NCBI RefSeq assembly: GCF_963675165.1
Contig: NC_087389.1
Span: 5,492,120-5,556,119, forward strand
DNA from: Halichondria panicea
Taxonomy: Eukaryota; Porifera; Demospongiae; Suberitida; Halichondriidae
Length of the DNA stretch: 64,000 nucleotides
Reading direction: 5' to 3'
Shown piece by piece: positions 1-10,920 of the stretch (position 1 is its first letter; each line of letters starts with the position of its first letter). The position numbers and the translations under genes are program-made. The notes beneath the pieces were generated by a model. That model made no database searches. It saw nothing but the letters and a program-made list of their open reading frames with translations, and was not told the DNA's origin.

Positions 1-143
1 TACATGTCTAAATGTCACTGTGGGCCTCAATAGCAAGTAACGTTACAGAGTATATGTACATATTCACATAAATAATTATGTTAAAGAGCTTAGAAAGCCT
101 GAGAAATAATTCATTCCAAAATGACTATTTTGTAATAGCTCAC

Positions 144-270
144 GTTTGCACACTTTACTCTCTGTGTCATTGTAGTAACTGGGATCACATGACTCGCAGG
201 TGTCTCCAACATAACCTCCGTTACACAAACACTTTCCTTTCCCATCTTTTTCCTCAGAGCCCTATAATAG

Positions 271-311
<41 letters not shown>

Positions 312-1717
312 GGTGCGTGCGTGTGTGTGTGTAGCATCAGAGCTTTGGCTGGAAGCAAATACACAAAATATATTATTATTATTATGTAACAGAATACATG
401 ACACTGTATATAACGTAATGACTGCTCAAAACATGGCTACCAAAATGAATCACAAAAATGCCAGCTCATAAATATTGTGTACCTGACATGACCCGTGGCC
501 ACCACAAGGCTGCTCCCTCCCACCAGGACAGTCAGAACAGGTGGGGCCAAACGTGTTAGGTGGACAACAAACTGTGTGATGTGTGTGATAAGTGTGAGGG
601 GGAGGATTATCTAAACTGTGTGATGTGTGTGAGGAGTGTGAGGGGGAGGAGTCTCTGAGCACCAGTACAGAGTGCATTGTACAACAGGCAGGAGATAAAT
701 TTGGGCAAAGCTTCAAACAGAAAGGATCACCAGCTACAAAGGAAGTCAGCCCTTTCTAGTAACCACACTTCCTGTGTTAACTTACCATCGAGGTTAGTTG
801 AGCACAACCACTGCTTTAGATCATCATAGCCCTCCTCCTTATGTCTCCTGTGTGCAGGGACACTACATTAGTCACACCAACTACAACCCCAGAGGAGGAG
901 CGTCAGGGTCAAAAGGTATAGTCTTAATCATAAAACTGCTTCTGGGGGACTTTCTACTCAGCTATTGACCCTGAAAATCCTCCTCTGCTACAACCTCATG
1001 TGCAAATTCAACAGTCTCCTGTACACCACTAGGTTATAAGTCAACACCAGTTTAACAACTTCCTTTCTCAAATGCAAGCGTATTTTAACAACTTTTATAG
1101 CACACACAGTCAAAGTCACTCATTCAACACAACCGTTGTATAACTGGCTCTTGTAAATAATGTACTCACAGCTTGAACCACCATCTCTCAATCTCCTCCT
1201 CATAATTCTCCAGCAGTCGATGGCACTGCATTGAAACACACACAGCTTTATACATTGCAGGCACTCGTGTATGTATGTATGTCACTATATAACTCCCTAG
1301 CAATCAATGAGAGCATGGATACATAGTGACAGAGCTTACATCATAGTCTGAATGTTTACAAACATCGTCCAGCATCTCGATCAATCGAACCTCACTGCAA
1401 GAAAATAAAATCAACTTTTTGAGAGTGTGAGTGCAATTAGACGGAGGCTACCTGTTAGCGTAGGAGCCGAGTTTCTCCTCCTCCCAATTCGTGTCCCCAC
1501 CAGCAAAGTTTGACTTGGCCGTGTCGTCCATCCTCTGGGGGGAGGGGCAGCGTATGCATTACCCCATACACCTCACCACATTTTAATAGATGTTCACACT
1601 CACTTTGTTGAAGGCTTGGACAAAGTCTTTGCATACTTTACATGATGGTTTGACAGCCAGAGAGTAGCTTGCCAGGAGGAGGACAATGAGTACCAAGGAT
1701 ATGTCGAGTGTATTCAT
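144..1717 (-). CDS. CRELD: CRELD-like protein, 5' part (exons 1-7), continues beyond left edge
   Basis: Seven exons read on the minus strand: 1604-1717, 1452-1534, 1340-1394, 1170-1225, 786-847, 483-571 and 144-261, all with GT-AG borders and continuous frame. The ATG at 1717 opens a signal peptide (hydrophobic SLVLIVLLLASYSLA) followed by a CxxC (CKVCKDF). Next comes the Trp/Glu-rich region typical of CRELD (TNWEEEKLGSY, then EEEIERWWFK, then DDLKQWLCS). The CCPPNTFGPTCSDCPGG and PCGGHGSC stretch and a second EGF-like module (GKCLCNGGYVGDTC) match the first EGF block of CRELD1/2. CRELD proteins are cysteine-rich, ER-associated or secreted EGF proteins linked to folding of membrane receptors. 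The calcium-binding EGF exons expected next should lie left of base 1. No stop or frameshift is seen in these exons, so this copy may be functional, unlike the CRELD fragments elsewhere in the window. CRELD1 versus CRELD2 cannot be decided because the C-terminus is missing. Confidence 0.85.
271..332. repeat. (GT)n microsatellite abutting a CRELD splice acceptor
   Basis: A GT run with GGGT interruptions. On the minus strand it reads as (CA)n and ends a few bases before the AG of the CRELD exon at 144-261, taking the place of a normal pyrimidine tract. Confidence 0.9.
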
Positions 1718-1980
1718 GGCGTAGCTAGCGCTAGCTGTGATAGTCACTCAACTCAGTTTAGAATGTGGAAGATGTGAAGATTGGTACGGGTCGATTCACC
1801 CACCTGAATATTTTATAGCCTCGATCCCAGGCCGCACTTCCTACACATGCATGGGGCCAGTGATGATGAAGGTACTCCAGATATGTGTTCAGTCTTTAAT
1901 TAAAATTGCTCTTGACATTGTAAGGCCAGGTCTTAGTGATTAATCGTGTGAGCGTTGCTATAGTGTTCATAATAATGATT

Positions 1981-1988
1981 GCGCATGC
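1981..1988. promoter_or_regulatory. NRF1-like GCGCATGC motif upstream of CRELD
   Basis: GCGCATGC lies about 265 bp upstream of the CRELD start codon, in the gap between CRELD and the Roco-Death fragment. The same motif and some flanking sequence recur at 53853, just past the 3' end of the intact Roco-Death gene, so it may have been duplicated with that gene end. A promoter role is inferred from motif and position only. Confidence 0.35.
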
Positions 1989-2052
1989 TCTTTCACATTC
2001 CATCACAATAATTATAAGCAGACACATAAAACAGCATCAATAAAACAAAACG

Positions 2053-2600
2053 TTAAAAGTCAGTTTTGTTCAGTTCTGCAATGAATCTACAAATATCTGT
2101 AGCAGTGTCTCCTCTTCTCAGTCCTATGGCAATTTCCACCAAGGCCCTGAAGGTAGCTCTGGAAGGATTCACTCTTTGCCACACTCTCAATGCATGAGCC
2201 ATTCCTGTTTGATTGCCTTCGTACTTTCTCTTTCGAGTAGCATCGTTTTTTTTCAGCAGTAGTGAGTCCGAGTCTTCCAAGCATGCCAGGTTGTCATCTC
2301 AGCTAAACTGTAGATGTCACTGTTGGGGATTTCTTGATCGAGCTGTTGATCAGTCACTCCAGTTCTGCACACATCTTCCATTACAGAGGATGATTGCAAT
2401 TTACCTGAAGTTTAAAATCACTTTAAAGTCCTCCAAAAATCGTAATTGACTATTTATTGAGCAATGTATATAGCGCTATGTACTTACTATGATCATACAC
2501 GTACGCTGTATGTACTTACTAGAGTATTGCTGCTGATCACTCCTTCTCTCAGTCATTGTACAAGTTACCTCCCGTAAGCAGAGGATCGTTTTCCTAATCA
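2053..2600 (-). pseudogene. Truncated 3' copy of the Roco-Death gene
   Basis: Minus-strand fragment closely matching three parts of the gene at 53994-58006. At 2053-2230 the last exon (MAHALRVWQRVNPSRATFRA, then LRRGDTATDICRFI) is almost identical to 53994-54200. At 2300-2390 a piece of the linker exon remains (VTDQQLDQEI). At 2519-2600 there is a linker-exon copy with in-frame stops. The Death-domain exon that should separate the first two is absent, and the joined frame hits a stop (TGA near 2257). The GTPase and COR-like parts are missing. It reads as a decayed segmental duplicate, although the last exon alone is open to its stop codon. A short alternative transcript using that exon cannot be excluded. 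Confidence 0.7.
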
Positions 2601-2609
2601 TGGGTAAGC

Positions 2610-3150
2610 AAGTACGTACATGACATTGTAAGTACTTGTAATTGCTGTACAAGTACTTGAATAGTTTACTCATAATTTGAATCTCATATCCGCACAGCAG
2701 GTCAGGTTAAACAGCTAGCCACCATACCTATTTGCAAAGCACCATAATGCATATAATTATGTATGACCTACTGAAATATCATTTATAGGCTCCCTGTACC
2801 GTATTGTTGTCATGGTGAGCATATGGCCATGATGATTGCTGGCCCCATTCAGATCGTTACTACGTACATGTACGTGGTGACCCTCAAGCTGTAATGTCCA
2901 AGTACTTGCAAATCTGCAGAGGAGCAAACAAAATCATGAATAGGCCTAGTAGGTTTAGCAAGAAAAATTGAGCACAAGTGATGACACGGGAATTAACAAG
3001 AGCACCTGAGTGACTTGCAGAGAGCCAGCTTCTTCTTCAGTTCTGTGCATTGATTGTCTGATTGTAGATAGCAGGATGGAAACATACATTATTCTGTGTA
3101 CAGCGGCATACCCACAAAATGATTGTGAGCGTATTTCAATATTATTATGA
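2610..3150. other. No gene recognised
   Basis: AT-rich stretch with no exon-like frame, tandem repeat or terminal inverted repeat that I can support on either strand. Confidence 0.5.
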
Positions 3151-3337
3151 AAAGAAGTGGCAGTACTGAGGAATTGGTGTGCCCACGATGTTATATACAG
3201 CCTGGAGCTCCCATGATCGTAAGTAGCGCAAAATTAAACTTAGCACGCAGTCTAAGTCGATTTATAGCTATTTTATGTCATGTGCATGCGTACGAAATAG
3301 TGTCGCTATGATAAAGCTTGTATGTCATTCCATACAG

Positions 3338-3434
3338 ACGAAGTTTACATGGAAAGATCCAATTGATACCAAGGATCATTCCTTTCGAACCGCCATGCAT
3401 GCAGTCTTAATAAAGCACTTGAAGGAAGTTCATA
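3338..3434 (+). CDS. Candidate internal exon of an unrecognised plus-strand gene
   Basis: Bounded by an acceptor (CATACAG) and a donor (GTAAGT) and open in one frame, encoding FTWKDPID, then HSFRTAMHAVLIKHLKEVH. A possible preceding piece near 3170-3231 reads ELVCPRCYIQPGAPMI and is followed by GTAAGT. Together with the ankyrin-like exons at 3814 and 4022 they could belong to one plus-strand gene. I recognise no family for this exon, and no start or terminal exon is visible. It could be a chance open frame. Confidence 0.3.
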
Positions 3435-3704
3435 GTAAGTTTTGACTTTCATGGCAGACACTATAATGCCATTTCCATTACGCCGACTAATTGCATGGCT
3501 GCAAGCGTTGCACTGCTGGCGTATATGCGTAGACAACATTTTAAATTTCCCGCTTGCCATTTTTCTTTTTGCAAAGAGTCACGTGATGGTTGCTATAGCT
3601 AGATACAAAGACAAATCCAGTTAATTTCAAGACATTGTATGTAAGCAAGCTTAGAGTGGTCAGGCCAACTTATGTCTAGGTATCAAGGCTACTATTTTAA
3701 TTAC

Positions 3705-4082
3705 AAAATTGAAATTGACGATCATTACCAGGAAACCTGGCTACATGTATAGAATCTCGAATATATACAATTTTTGTCATTCCATCTTTTACTAATAATG
3801 TATTTTCTCCCAGACATTTCTGGATGCTTGTAAAACGGGTAATGTGGGTGTGGTTCTGGAGCTCATAATTTCAACAGTCTCAAAGCTAACTATTTTCATT
3901 AATCGATTACAAAATTGACGATCATTACCAGGAAACCTGGCTATAGAATCTTGACCAGTATTATAACATGTACATACAATTTTTGTCATTGGGTGTTTAC
4001 TAATAATGTATTTTCTCCCAGACATTTCTGGATGCTTGTAAGACTGGTAATGTGGGTGTGGTTCTGGAGCTCATAATTTCAA
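3705..4082 (+). repeat. Tandem duplication carrying an ankyrin-like exon twice
   Basis: About 175 bp occurs twice in direct orientation (about 3705-3873 and 3905-4082). Each copy has an AG acceptor (TTTCTCCCAG) followed by an open frame beginning at 3814 and 4022. That frame reads TFLDACKTGNVGVVLEL, which has the DACKTGNVxxVxEL pattern of the first helix of an ankyrin repeat. Both copies keep the frame. This looks like a duplicated exon of a plus-strand ankyrin gene or its remnant; no neighbouring ankyrin exons are convincing. Confidence 0.5.
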
Positions 4083-4236
4083 CATAATCACGACCATTAC
4101 CTATGATGTCAGTAACGACTGCATGCAGTTGGCATCCATGTAAAGCCGTATTTGCTAAGTTTGTTATGCTTGACAGCCCACTCCTTTAATTGTATGTGGT
4201 TAAGGACTGATCAACTTCCGAGCCTTTTTTTTATCT

Positions 4237-4904
4237 ATGATTCTTCAATTTACAGACGCCCTCGTACCCAGCCCCAACATAAAGTTTGTTGATCAACTCC
4301 GAAACTTAGACTATGCAATTTGGCTACGATCTACCAAATATCCCACGGACATAGAAGATCAAGGAGGTACGGACTTAGGCACGGCCGCGGGTTCGGGAAG
4401 GCAGGGACATAATTATAACAACAGTAGAGCGGCTTCTCGAAACTAACGTAAGTTTATTACAGACATGATCGATTATTCATCGCTATATAACATTTTGTTA
4501 CTCATGTTAACGATTATTTATCACAATGTTTTATTTTCTTGCAGAGGGAGCTACTACGAGTAATACGAGAGGTAGTAAGTTTAGTCCCGTGCATACCTCC
4601 ACGGCTTTCCACCAACATAAACTCTTTAAGAGACTACTCGTATTATAGTGGATCGATGGCAACAAACACCCCGACAACGACTACTACCAATAAGCCACTA
4701 GCTATGTGCGATGCTACTACTACTGATAAATCTACGACACACACCATCAAGGATCGGCCCACTCCCCAAAGTACAAGGCAAGATTACCAGATTGAAGCAG
4801 AAGAACTAAATCCAAACTCGTCAGGGAGCCCCATACTACAACATTATAAAATTAAACATCAAACAACTAAAAATCAAAAAATCAAGCAACAAACAGAAAC
4901 ATGA
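4237..4904 (+). other. Two open frames of unknown nature
   Basis: Frame 4237-4446 (DALVPSPNIKFVDQLRNLDY) and frame 4539-4904 (Thr/Asn/Lys-rich, low complexity) are each preceded by an acceptor-like AG. Composition of the second frame (TTTTTNKP, KQQTET) is not that of a folded domain. They might be exons of a weakly expressed gene or remnants of a retroelement. No family recognised. Confidence 0.2.
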
Positions 4905-5324
4905 AAATTATGGGAGGGCAGGCAATTACTATCAAAATCTTTTTTGGGGGGAATCTTTTTTTTCCTTCTTTTTGCCTAGGCTTTAAATAATAATAAAGTT
5001 CAAACCAGCTACACCAGTTAACGACAATGTTCAATCCACAGTATATAGTCACAAGACATCTCGGGTTTCCAGGACAAAAAGACCAGTTAACACATCTCAG
5101 AGATACAAAAGGACAATAAGACCATGCAGCTAACGCTCATAAGAGGTTTCCAGAACAACAAGACTGTTAACACATCTCAGAGGTAGTTTCCAACAAGCAC
5201 TATTATCATACAGTTTAATGGCAGACCACACTACTATAACTTAAAATAGTAAAAAATGGGTAGTGACCCCATAATACTATAATTAGAATATGTGCATGGC
5301 AATTGAGATGGTGAGATGCTGAGT

Positions 5325-6025
5325 CAGTAGGTGTTGCCGTGCTCACGAGTTCAAGTTGTCTTCGCTTCAATCATCAGGGGGAAGTGACCCAGTAGGTGTT
5401 GCCGTGCTCACGAGTTCAAGTTGTCTTCGCTTCAATCATCAGGGGGAGGTGACCCAGTAGGTGTTGCCGTGCTCACGAGTTCAAGTTGTCTTCATTTCAA
5501 TCATCAGGGGGAGGTGACCCAGTAGGTGTTGCTGTGCTCACAAGTTCAAGTTGTCTTCGCTTCAATCATCAGGGGGAGGTGACCCAGTAGGTGTTGCCGT
5601 GCTCACGAGTTCAAGTTGTCTTCGCTTCAATCATCAGGGGAGGTGACCCAGTAGGTGTTGCCGTGCTCACAAGTTCAAGTTGTCTTCGCTTCAATCATCA
5701 GGGGGAGGTGACCCAGTAGGTGTTGCCGTGCTCACGAGTTCAAGTTGTCTTCATTTCAATCATCAGGGGGAGGTGACCCAGTAGGTGTTGCTGTGCTCAC
5801 AAGTTCAAGTTGTCTTCGCTTCAATCATCAGGGGGAGGTGACCCAGTAGGTGTTGCCGTGCTCACGAGTTCAAGTTGTCTTCGCTTCAATCATCAGGGGG
5901 AGGTGACCCAGTAGGTGTTGCCGTGCTCACGAGTTCAAGTTGTCTTCGCTTCAATCATCGGTGACCCAGTAGGTGTTGCCGTGCTCACGAGTTCAAGTTG
6001 TCTTCGCTTCAATTATCAGGGGAGG
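5325..6025. repeat. 65-bp minisatellite, about 11 copies
   Basis: Unit starts CAGTAGGTGTTGCCGTGCTC and has an exact 65-bp period over the first copies (starts 5325, 5390, 5455, 5520). The TCATTT variant is in copies 3 and 7, and the CTGTGCTCACAAG variant follows in copies 4 and 8, so four-unit blocks of about 260 bp were themselves duplicated. The next-to-last unit has lost about 8 bp. No open reading frame runs through it. Confidence 0.95.
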
Positions 6026-6127
6026 TGATTTAATGTTTATTATGTTTATCCAGCGAAATGATCGTCATATCCATATTGTGGTGGTGTCAGACTTCCCACA
6101 GTATTTAGTGACAATCGAGAGGAGATA

Positions 6128-6418
6128 GTGAAAATTAAGCCCCTCGAAAATTTTGCCCTATACGGTAGGCTTCTGCTTTACATCGGAGAGCGATCGAGGT
6201 CCGGTGGTAAGTTGTGTGTACTTTCACTGTGGCGTCAAGTTCATAAAATGTCCCATATAGCGTTGAGAAGTATTAGTGGCCATAGGTGGGAAGGGTCAGG
6301 GCTGCAATTGAGATTTATCCCACGTGCACTGAATGATATAGCGGAGGTCTTATATCTGGATCGTAAGGAGATAGCAATTAAATATAGTTGCAAGGGGAGT
6401 GCATGCCATATCAGTTGA
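6128..6418 (+). pseudogene. Possible retroelement RNase H-like fragment
   Basis: An open frame of about 96 codons whose C-terminal part reads LQLRFIPRALNDIAEVL. That resembles the motif (I/V)PRxxNxxADxLSR near the end of RNase H domains in retroelements such as the DIRS group. The expected Asp is replaced by Glu, and no reverse transcriptase or other pol domain is seen nearby. This is a short relic at best. The call rests on one motif and is weak. Confidence 0.25.
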
Positions 6419-6419
6419 A

Positions 6420-7130
6420 AGTTGGAGCGGCAAATTTGAGATGAATGTTACGGTCCGGTAGTTCCTGGCCTGACATCAGTTGAGCGATAGCATCGGAGAA
6501 TGTCACCCAAGGAGAGTATGAAAGATGGAATGATATTACAAATGTCATAATTATGACGAGGGGGGATGAAAGTAATCATGACTGTACAACGAATGCTGTG
6601 GTTTGCCTTATATAGCAAGATAAGTAGTTGACGTGAAGGATAGAAATAGCTCTATAGGTATTGCACGCAACCATCTAATTATAAGGATAATGTGGAAGAC
6701 GACGTGACATCAGGGATAAAGTCATGACAACACAAAGTGTTAGAGACAAAAATTAACAACAAGCTTGAAATGATGTGGTTTATCACCGAATTACAAACTG
6801 ATAATGTGGGTGAGTTAACGACAGTTAATGATGTAATGATGTGTAGACCACATTGGAATTAGTATCAAAATAATAATAATAACAATAATAACAATATTAT
6901 AGCACATGGCCTGCCTTATTTTTTAGGGAGAAATTGAAGATTCTATTTTATATCCACGATCCCGAGAAACACCAGTCCAAGAGACAGCTAAATTTAAGCA
7001 ACCAGTCTAAGCTCGGCAATAAAAAGCATCTATCGTATAACAGAGTACGTTACATCTATTCCAGTGAGTGTAATCAACTTCCCGTCAAACGATATTCCGC
7101 AATAAAAAGTACCCATAACCTAATACTTAC
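6420..7130. other. No gene recognised
   Basis: AT-rich sequence with (TAA)n-like tracts near 6870. One open frame at 6934-7149 has no recognisable motif. Confidence 0.4.
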
Positions 7131-7590
7131 AAGCACAATCCATACGTAGGAATAGAGAGATCCACCAAAGAAACTGCACAACCTATGTATTCCATCGAAA
7201 CAATTTATAATTAAACTTAAAATTGGTCCCCTCCTAATTATGAATAATAATATTTAGCCTGCCCTGAAATCAAACAACTTACAAACATCAATTGTCCCTC
7301 CCACAAGCACTGCTGTATATGTCCTTTGCGTGTATTCTTAGCGTGATATTGTTAGCGTGTATTATTCCGATATTTTTTTAAGTACAATCCGTACGTATAG
7401 CAATAGAGATCCACCAAAGAAACTGAACAACCTATGTATTCCCTATACCATCGAAATAAACTTAAAATTGGTCCCCTCCTAATTATGAATATTAACAAAA
7501 GCCTGCCCTCAAATCAAACAACTCACGAACATCAATTGTTCCTCCCACAAGCACTGCTGTATAATTATGTCCTTTGCGCGTATTCTTAGA
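7131..7590. repeat. Direct tandem duplication of about 210 bp
   Basis: Two diverged direct copies (about 7131-7345 and 7380-7590) share AGAGATCCACCAAAGAAACT, AAAATTGGTCCCCTCCTAAT and ATCAATTGT(C/T)CCTCCCACAA. Small indels separate them. No coding content. Confidence 0.8.
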
Positions 7591-7631
7591 GTGTATTATA
7601 ATAAAATTATTATAATATAACACCCTAACAG

Positions 7632-7849
7632 TGATGCTTCCCCGGGGTGTTGAGACAGTAGGTACCATCAGAACAGATGGAGTCATCTTCTCTACACTCA
7701 TCAATATCTGGTGGGCCAGGGTGAGTCACACTGTGTACTAGTACAAGCCAGTCTCCTCACCTGTACAAGATCCCTCCACCTCCTCATATCACAGGGCACA
7801 CTCCTTACAGCTGTCAGCCCCCAGACCACCACACTCTTTCAGGCATGCC
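7632..7849 (-). pseudogene. CRELD: CRELD fragment with two EGF-type exons
   Basis: Minus strand. The exon at about 7761-7849 reads CLKECGGLGADSCKECAL, then a stop where CRELD has Gly (GGA to TGA), then YEEVEGSCT. The exon at about 7632-7707 reads DIDECREDD, then DGTYCLNTPG, a calcium-binding EGF signature (DxDEC). These correspond to the part of CRELD just after the exons at 144-1717. Downstream sequence at 7920-7980 resembles bases 1-90 of the window. The fragment is therefore probably a duplicate of the CRELD segment lying left of base 1, inactivated by at least the TGA. Confidence 0.65.
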
Positions 7850-8204
7850 TTATCACACACTGCATGGATGCATGTGCGTGGGTGTGCGTGGGTGTGTGTG
7901 TGGGGGTGGGGAGATGGTGAAAGTACATGTCACTGTGGGTCACATGTAAATTATGACATTATTATGTTGAAGAGCTTATGGTTGAGTCATGTGACCACCG
8001 CCTTAGGGTCCTGCCCACACCACAAGATCTGGTGCATGAGTGAGAGTTTGAAATAAAAGTATGCATTGCCGCCATGGCACAAAAAGTTAAGGGTTAGCTA
8101 ATTTAAGGGGCTCTCCCTGCAAGTGCAGAAAATTACTGTTTGATTAGTTAATGCTTAACTACATTTTCTGGTGAGCATATACAGTCAGTGGAGATAGTCC
8201 GACC

Positions 8205-8700
8205 ATAGGGAGAATACACGGATGACTGCAAACATGTTATTAGCGGAAATTCTAAGACTTTAACTATGGAAAGTGAACTGTTTATTGAAGTGTGTCTGCT
8301 AATTTCATGTGCTTCTATTGAGTTGGGACTTCCCCTGATTATAATGCCTGATTATAAGAGGTGTCTTTATTTCAAGGGTGGTCAGTGTAGCCACACCCCC
8401 TCACCCGTAATGGCGTGCTGTATCTTCCTCTTCCTCTCTAGGATGCTCCTCTCCTGGTCCTCCACTGACTTGTGATAGAGCTACTCACCACACAGCATCA
8501 TCTGACAACACACCTGAACGTCGAACAGGGGACAATGGCAATTTGATTATGTTGGATTAAATAAATGCTGTACTAGTGCTGCTCATAGACCACACTTACA
8601 GGGTAGACTCTTTAAGCCTGCAATCAATATCCTAGCTGTCTCCAACTCTTCATCCTTCATTGATTCTTGCTTCTTTTGTTTCTGATCCACGTGGCATATC
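8205..8700 (-). pseudogene. Copy 1 of a repeated two-exon coiled-coil segment
   Basis: Minus-strand open pieces: about 8605-8690 (KKQESMKDEELETARILIAG) and about 8390-8470 (SVEDQERSILERKRKIQHAI). Both are charged and helix-like. The same pair recurs near 21560-21760, 31740-31990, 42720-42970, 48360-48580 and 48740-48975, with decay of the first piece in most copies. Flanking sequence 8205-8480 is nearly identical to 48130-48420. I do not recognise the gene. In blocks A-C it sits upstream of dynein exons, so it may be another piece of a fused ancestral locus. Confidence 0.4.
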
Positions 8701-8720
8701 GCATGATGCTAGCCAGCAAA

Positions 8721-8790
8721 AGTAGTGGGAGGGGAGGGGCTGGTGTTTTATTCTTCATTTCCAAACACCAGCCCCTCCCCTCCCACTAGA
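8721..8790. mobile_element. GC-rich hairpin element, copy 1
   Basis: Inverted repeat GGGAGGGGAGGGGCTGGTGT / ACACCAGCCCCTCCCCTCCC with a short AT-rich loop. It begins TAG and ends CTA. Relatives lie at 21796-21883, 32815-32890 and 49015-49110, always next to the coiled-coil segment. Confidence 0.75.
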
Positions 8791-8889
8791 AAAGGCCTGT
8801 ATAGATCTATTTCTCTGGATCTATTTAGGCCTTTCTGTGATCTACAATTGTTAATTGTCTCTCAAAAGTGATAGTTGCAAGAGAATGCA

Positions 8890-9250
8890 GTCTGCCGCCT
8901 TTATGCAGCTTTATGCAACTTATACTGCCTTTATGCAGCCTGTGCATACGCAGCCACTGCCTTTATGCAGCCGGGTGGACTGGCCATCCGCTTTGTTTTT
9001 ACTTACGTATAATTATACGATATCTTTTTTATTTCAAAAAAGGCGCCAGACATGAATAGAAGCAACATAAATTTATTGTAAGCAACATGATACTGCCTTG
9101 ATGCAGTCTGTTGTGCCTTATATATGCAACCTGCTGCCTTGATTGCAGCCTGCTGCCTTATATGCTTCTGCCTTGATGCAGCCTGTTGCCTTGATGCAAC
9201 CAAATTTATTGTAAGCAACATGATACTGCCTTGATGCAGTCTGTTGTGCC
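8890..9250. repeat. GCCTT(T/G)ATGCA short-unit repeat
   Basis: Irregular array of units of about 20 bp, such as CTGCCTTTATGCAGC and CTGCCTTGATGCAACC. Related arrays occur at 10921-11216 and 34760-35035, marking the upstream edges of blocks A and C. Confidence 0.85.
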
Positions 9251-9259
9251 TTATATGCA

Positions 9260-10730
9260 ACTAGCCTCCTACAAGGCCTAACTAGTGTTCAAGCTGGCGC
9301 TGTGCTAATGCCTCTCGCCATGTTTTTGCTTTCGCTCAAAAGTATAGAAGAGAAAGTATAGAAGAGGAAAAAGTGTATCAAATAATCTGTCTAAAACTGA
9401 CTTGCAATTGTATAATTATGGTATCATTGTTGTGTTTTGTGGCTGCTTATACCAGGACCTCAAGGATCTAGGAAGCAACAAAGAAGAAGATTTTGTTTTC
9501 AATTAATTATAAGCGGAAGTGCATAATTATTTCATAAAGTTAGCTTATCTATATAAAGTCACTGAGAAGAAAAGACTTATTACATGCATCTATTGTTGTA
9601 TTATGTGGCTACCAGGACCTCAAGAAAGAAGAAAATTGGATCTGTAGTTCATGCAGTGTATAATTATAATATTTAAGAAGAAAAGACTTGTGTACATACA
9701 TATTGTTATCTATAGTAGTGTTTTGTGGCTTACCTAGCCTCGATCCCAGGCCACACTTCCCGCTAGGGAAGTGGGCCTGGGATCGACTGCTTGCGCATGC
9801 GCTAATATCCCCCCGGTATCTGGGGGCTTTGGATAACATCGTTTATGCTCAGTAAAACTATGACATCACAACGAAAGGAAGTGGATTGAAGGAAGTAGAT
9901 AGAAAGTTCAATTGAAGGTTTCTAGCCCATCGGATAGCATTCTCTGATAGCTACCCTTAGCCTGCTATGTTAACAAAAGACTCACAGCCTGCAACAGTGT
10001 GGATGACGATCGTCTGAAAGGAGTGACGGCTGATAAGAGCCTATATGGACAGGCCACGCCCATTTAACACTAACTTTGGTGAAAGTCTACTATACTACTG
10101 CTACTGATTCTATCAGAAGAAAATAGCAGTACAACAAACCAGTACAACAAACCTACACAGCTCTGTTTCTAGCTAGCTAGCTATATAGCTCTGTGTATGA
10201 CTTTTAGGATATTTTCTCTGATGTAACCAGTATTATAGGAATATTTACGAGGAAAAAAATCCAATATTACAGTATTATAGAAATATTTACGGGAAAAAAT
10301 CCAATAATTTGGCGCATGCGCAAGCAGTCGATAGCAGGCCTTCTTTCAAAGGCCGGTGAAGGAGGCTATGGCTTACCAGGCCCTCAAGAAAAATATGATT
10401 CTGCCAGGAGGATCTGGATCTGGGGAATGAGCGCATGCGCATTACATCCATAGGAATAATTAAAGGGTGTGTCCAAAGAGATCAATTTCACAAATGGCTA
10501 CTGCTAGCTAGCTGTTTTAACATGTATTTTCTGAGTCTTGTAGCTAACAAAAAGCTAGCGCTTTAGTGCAAGGCTAACTCATATGTTGAATAGAAAGTTT
10601 GTGCGGACAGATGATGCTATGAAAGATTCTGAAGAGACTGCAACAGCCTTCAATGTGAGTCAAACTAGCCATAACTCGAGAAAGAAGCTTTAGTTTGCTA
10701 ATCCACGAATCAAAATCCAAGAGAACGTGG
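9260..10730. other. Intergenic, small inverted repeats only
   Basis: Holds pieces of the TAGCCTCGATCCCAGGCC family (for example near 9738-9775) and GCGCATGC motifs near 9792, 10313 and 10431. A possible single exon near 10609-10653 (plus strand, DAMKDSEETATAFN then GTGAGT) is too short to call. Confidence 0.4.
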
Positions 10731-10797
10731 CTAGAAGCCTATAGAAGCTGTTAGTTTTCGTCGCATTGCAACCGTTGAGCAGTTACAGCTGGAACAG

Positions 10798-10804
10798 ACA
10801 CACA

Positions 10805-10843
<39 letters not shown>
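10798..10843. repeat. (CA)n microsatellite
   Basis: About 20 CA units, no adjacent exon recognised. Confidence 0.9.
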
Positions 10844-10844
<1 letters not shown>

Positions 10845-10920
10845 CAGCTTTACCGTATCCCTCGTGCGGCTACGCCTCGAGGCATAATTATTAGAGGAAG
10901 AGCGGCCTGGGATCGAGGCT

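Noticed and set aside
5325-6025. Regular repeats that could suggest a CRISPR array
   Set aside because: The 65-bp units are contiguous with no unique spacers, and the sequence is eukaryotic.
9735-9790. Fifth ultra-short palindrome (TAGCCTCGATCCCAGGCC / GGCCTGGGATCGA)
   Set aside because: The right end lacks the final GGCTA and no target repeat is visible, so it was not counted with the clean elements.
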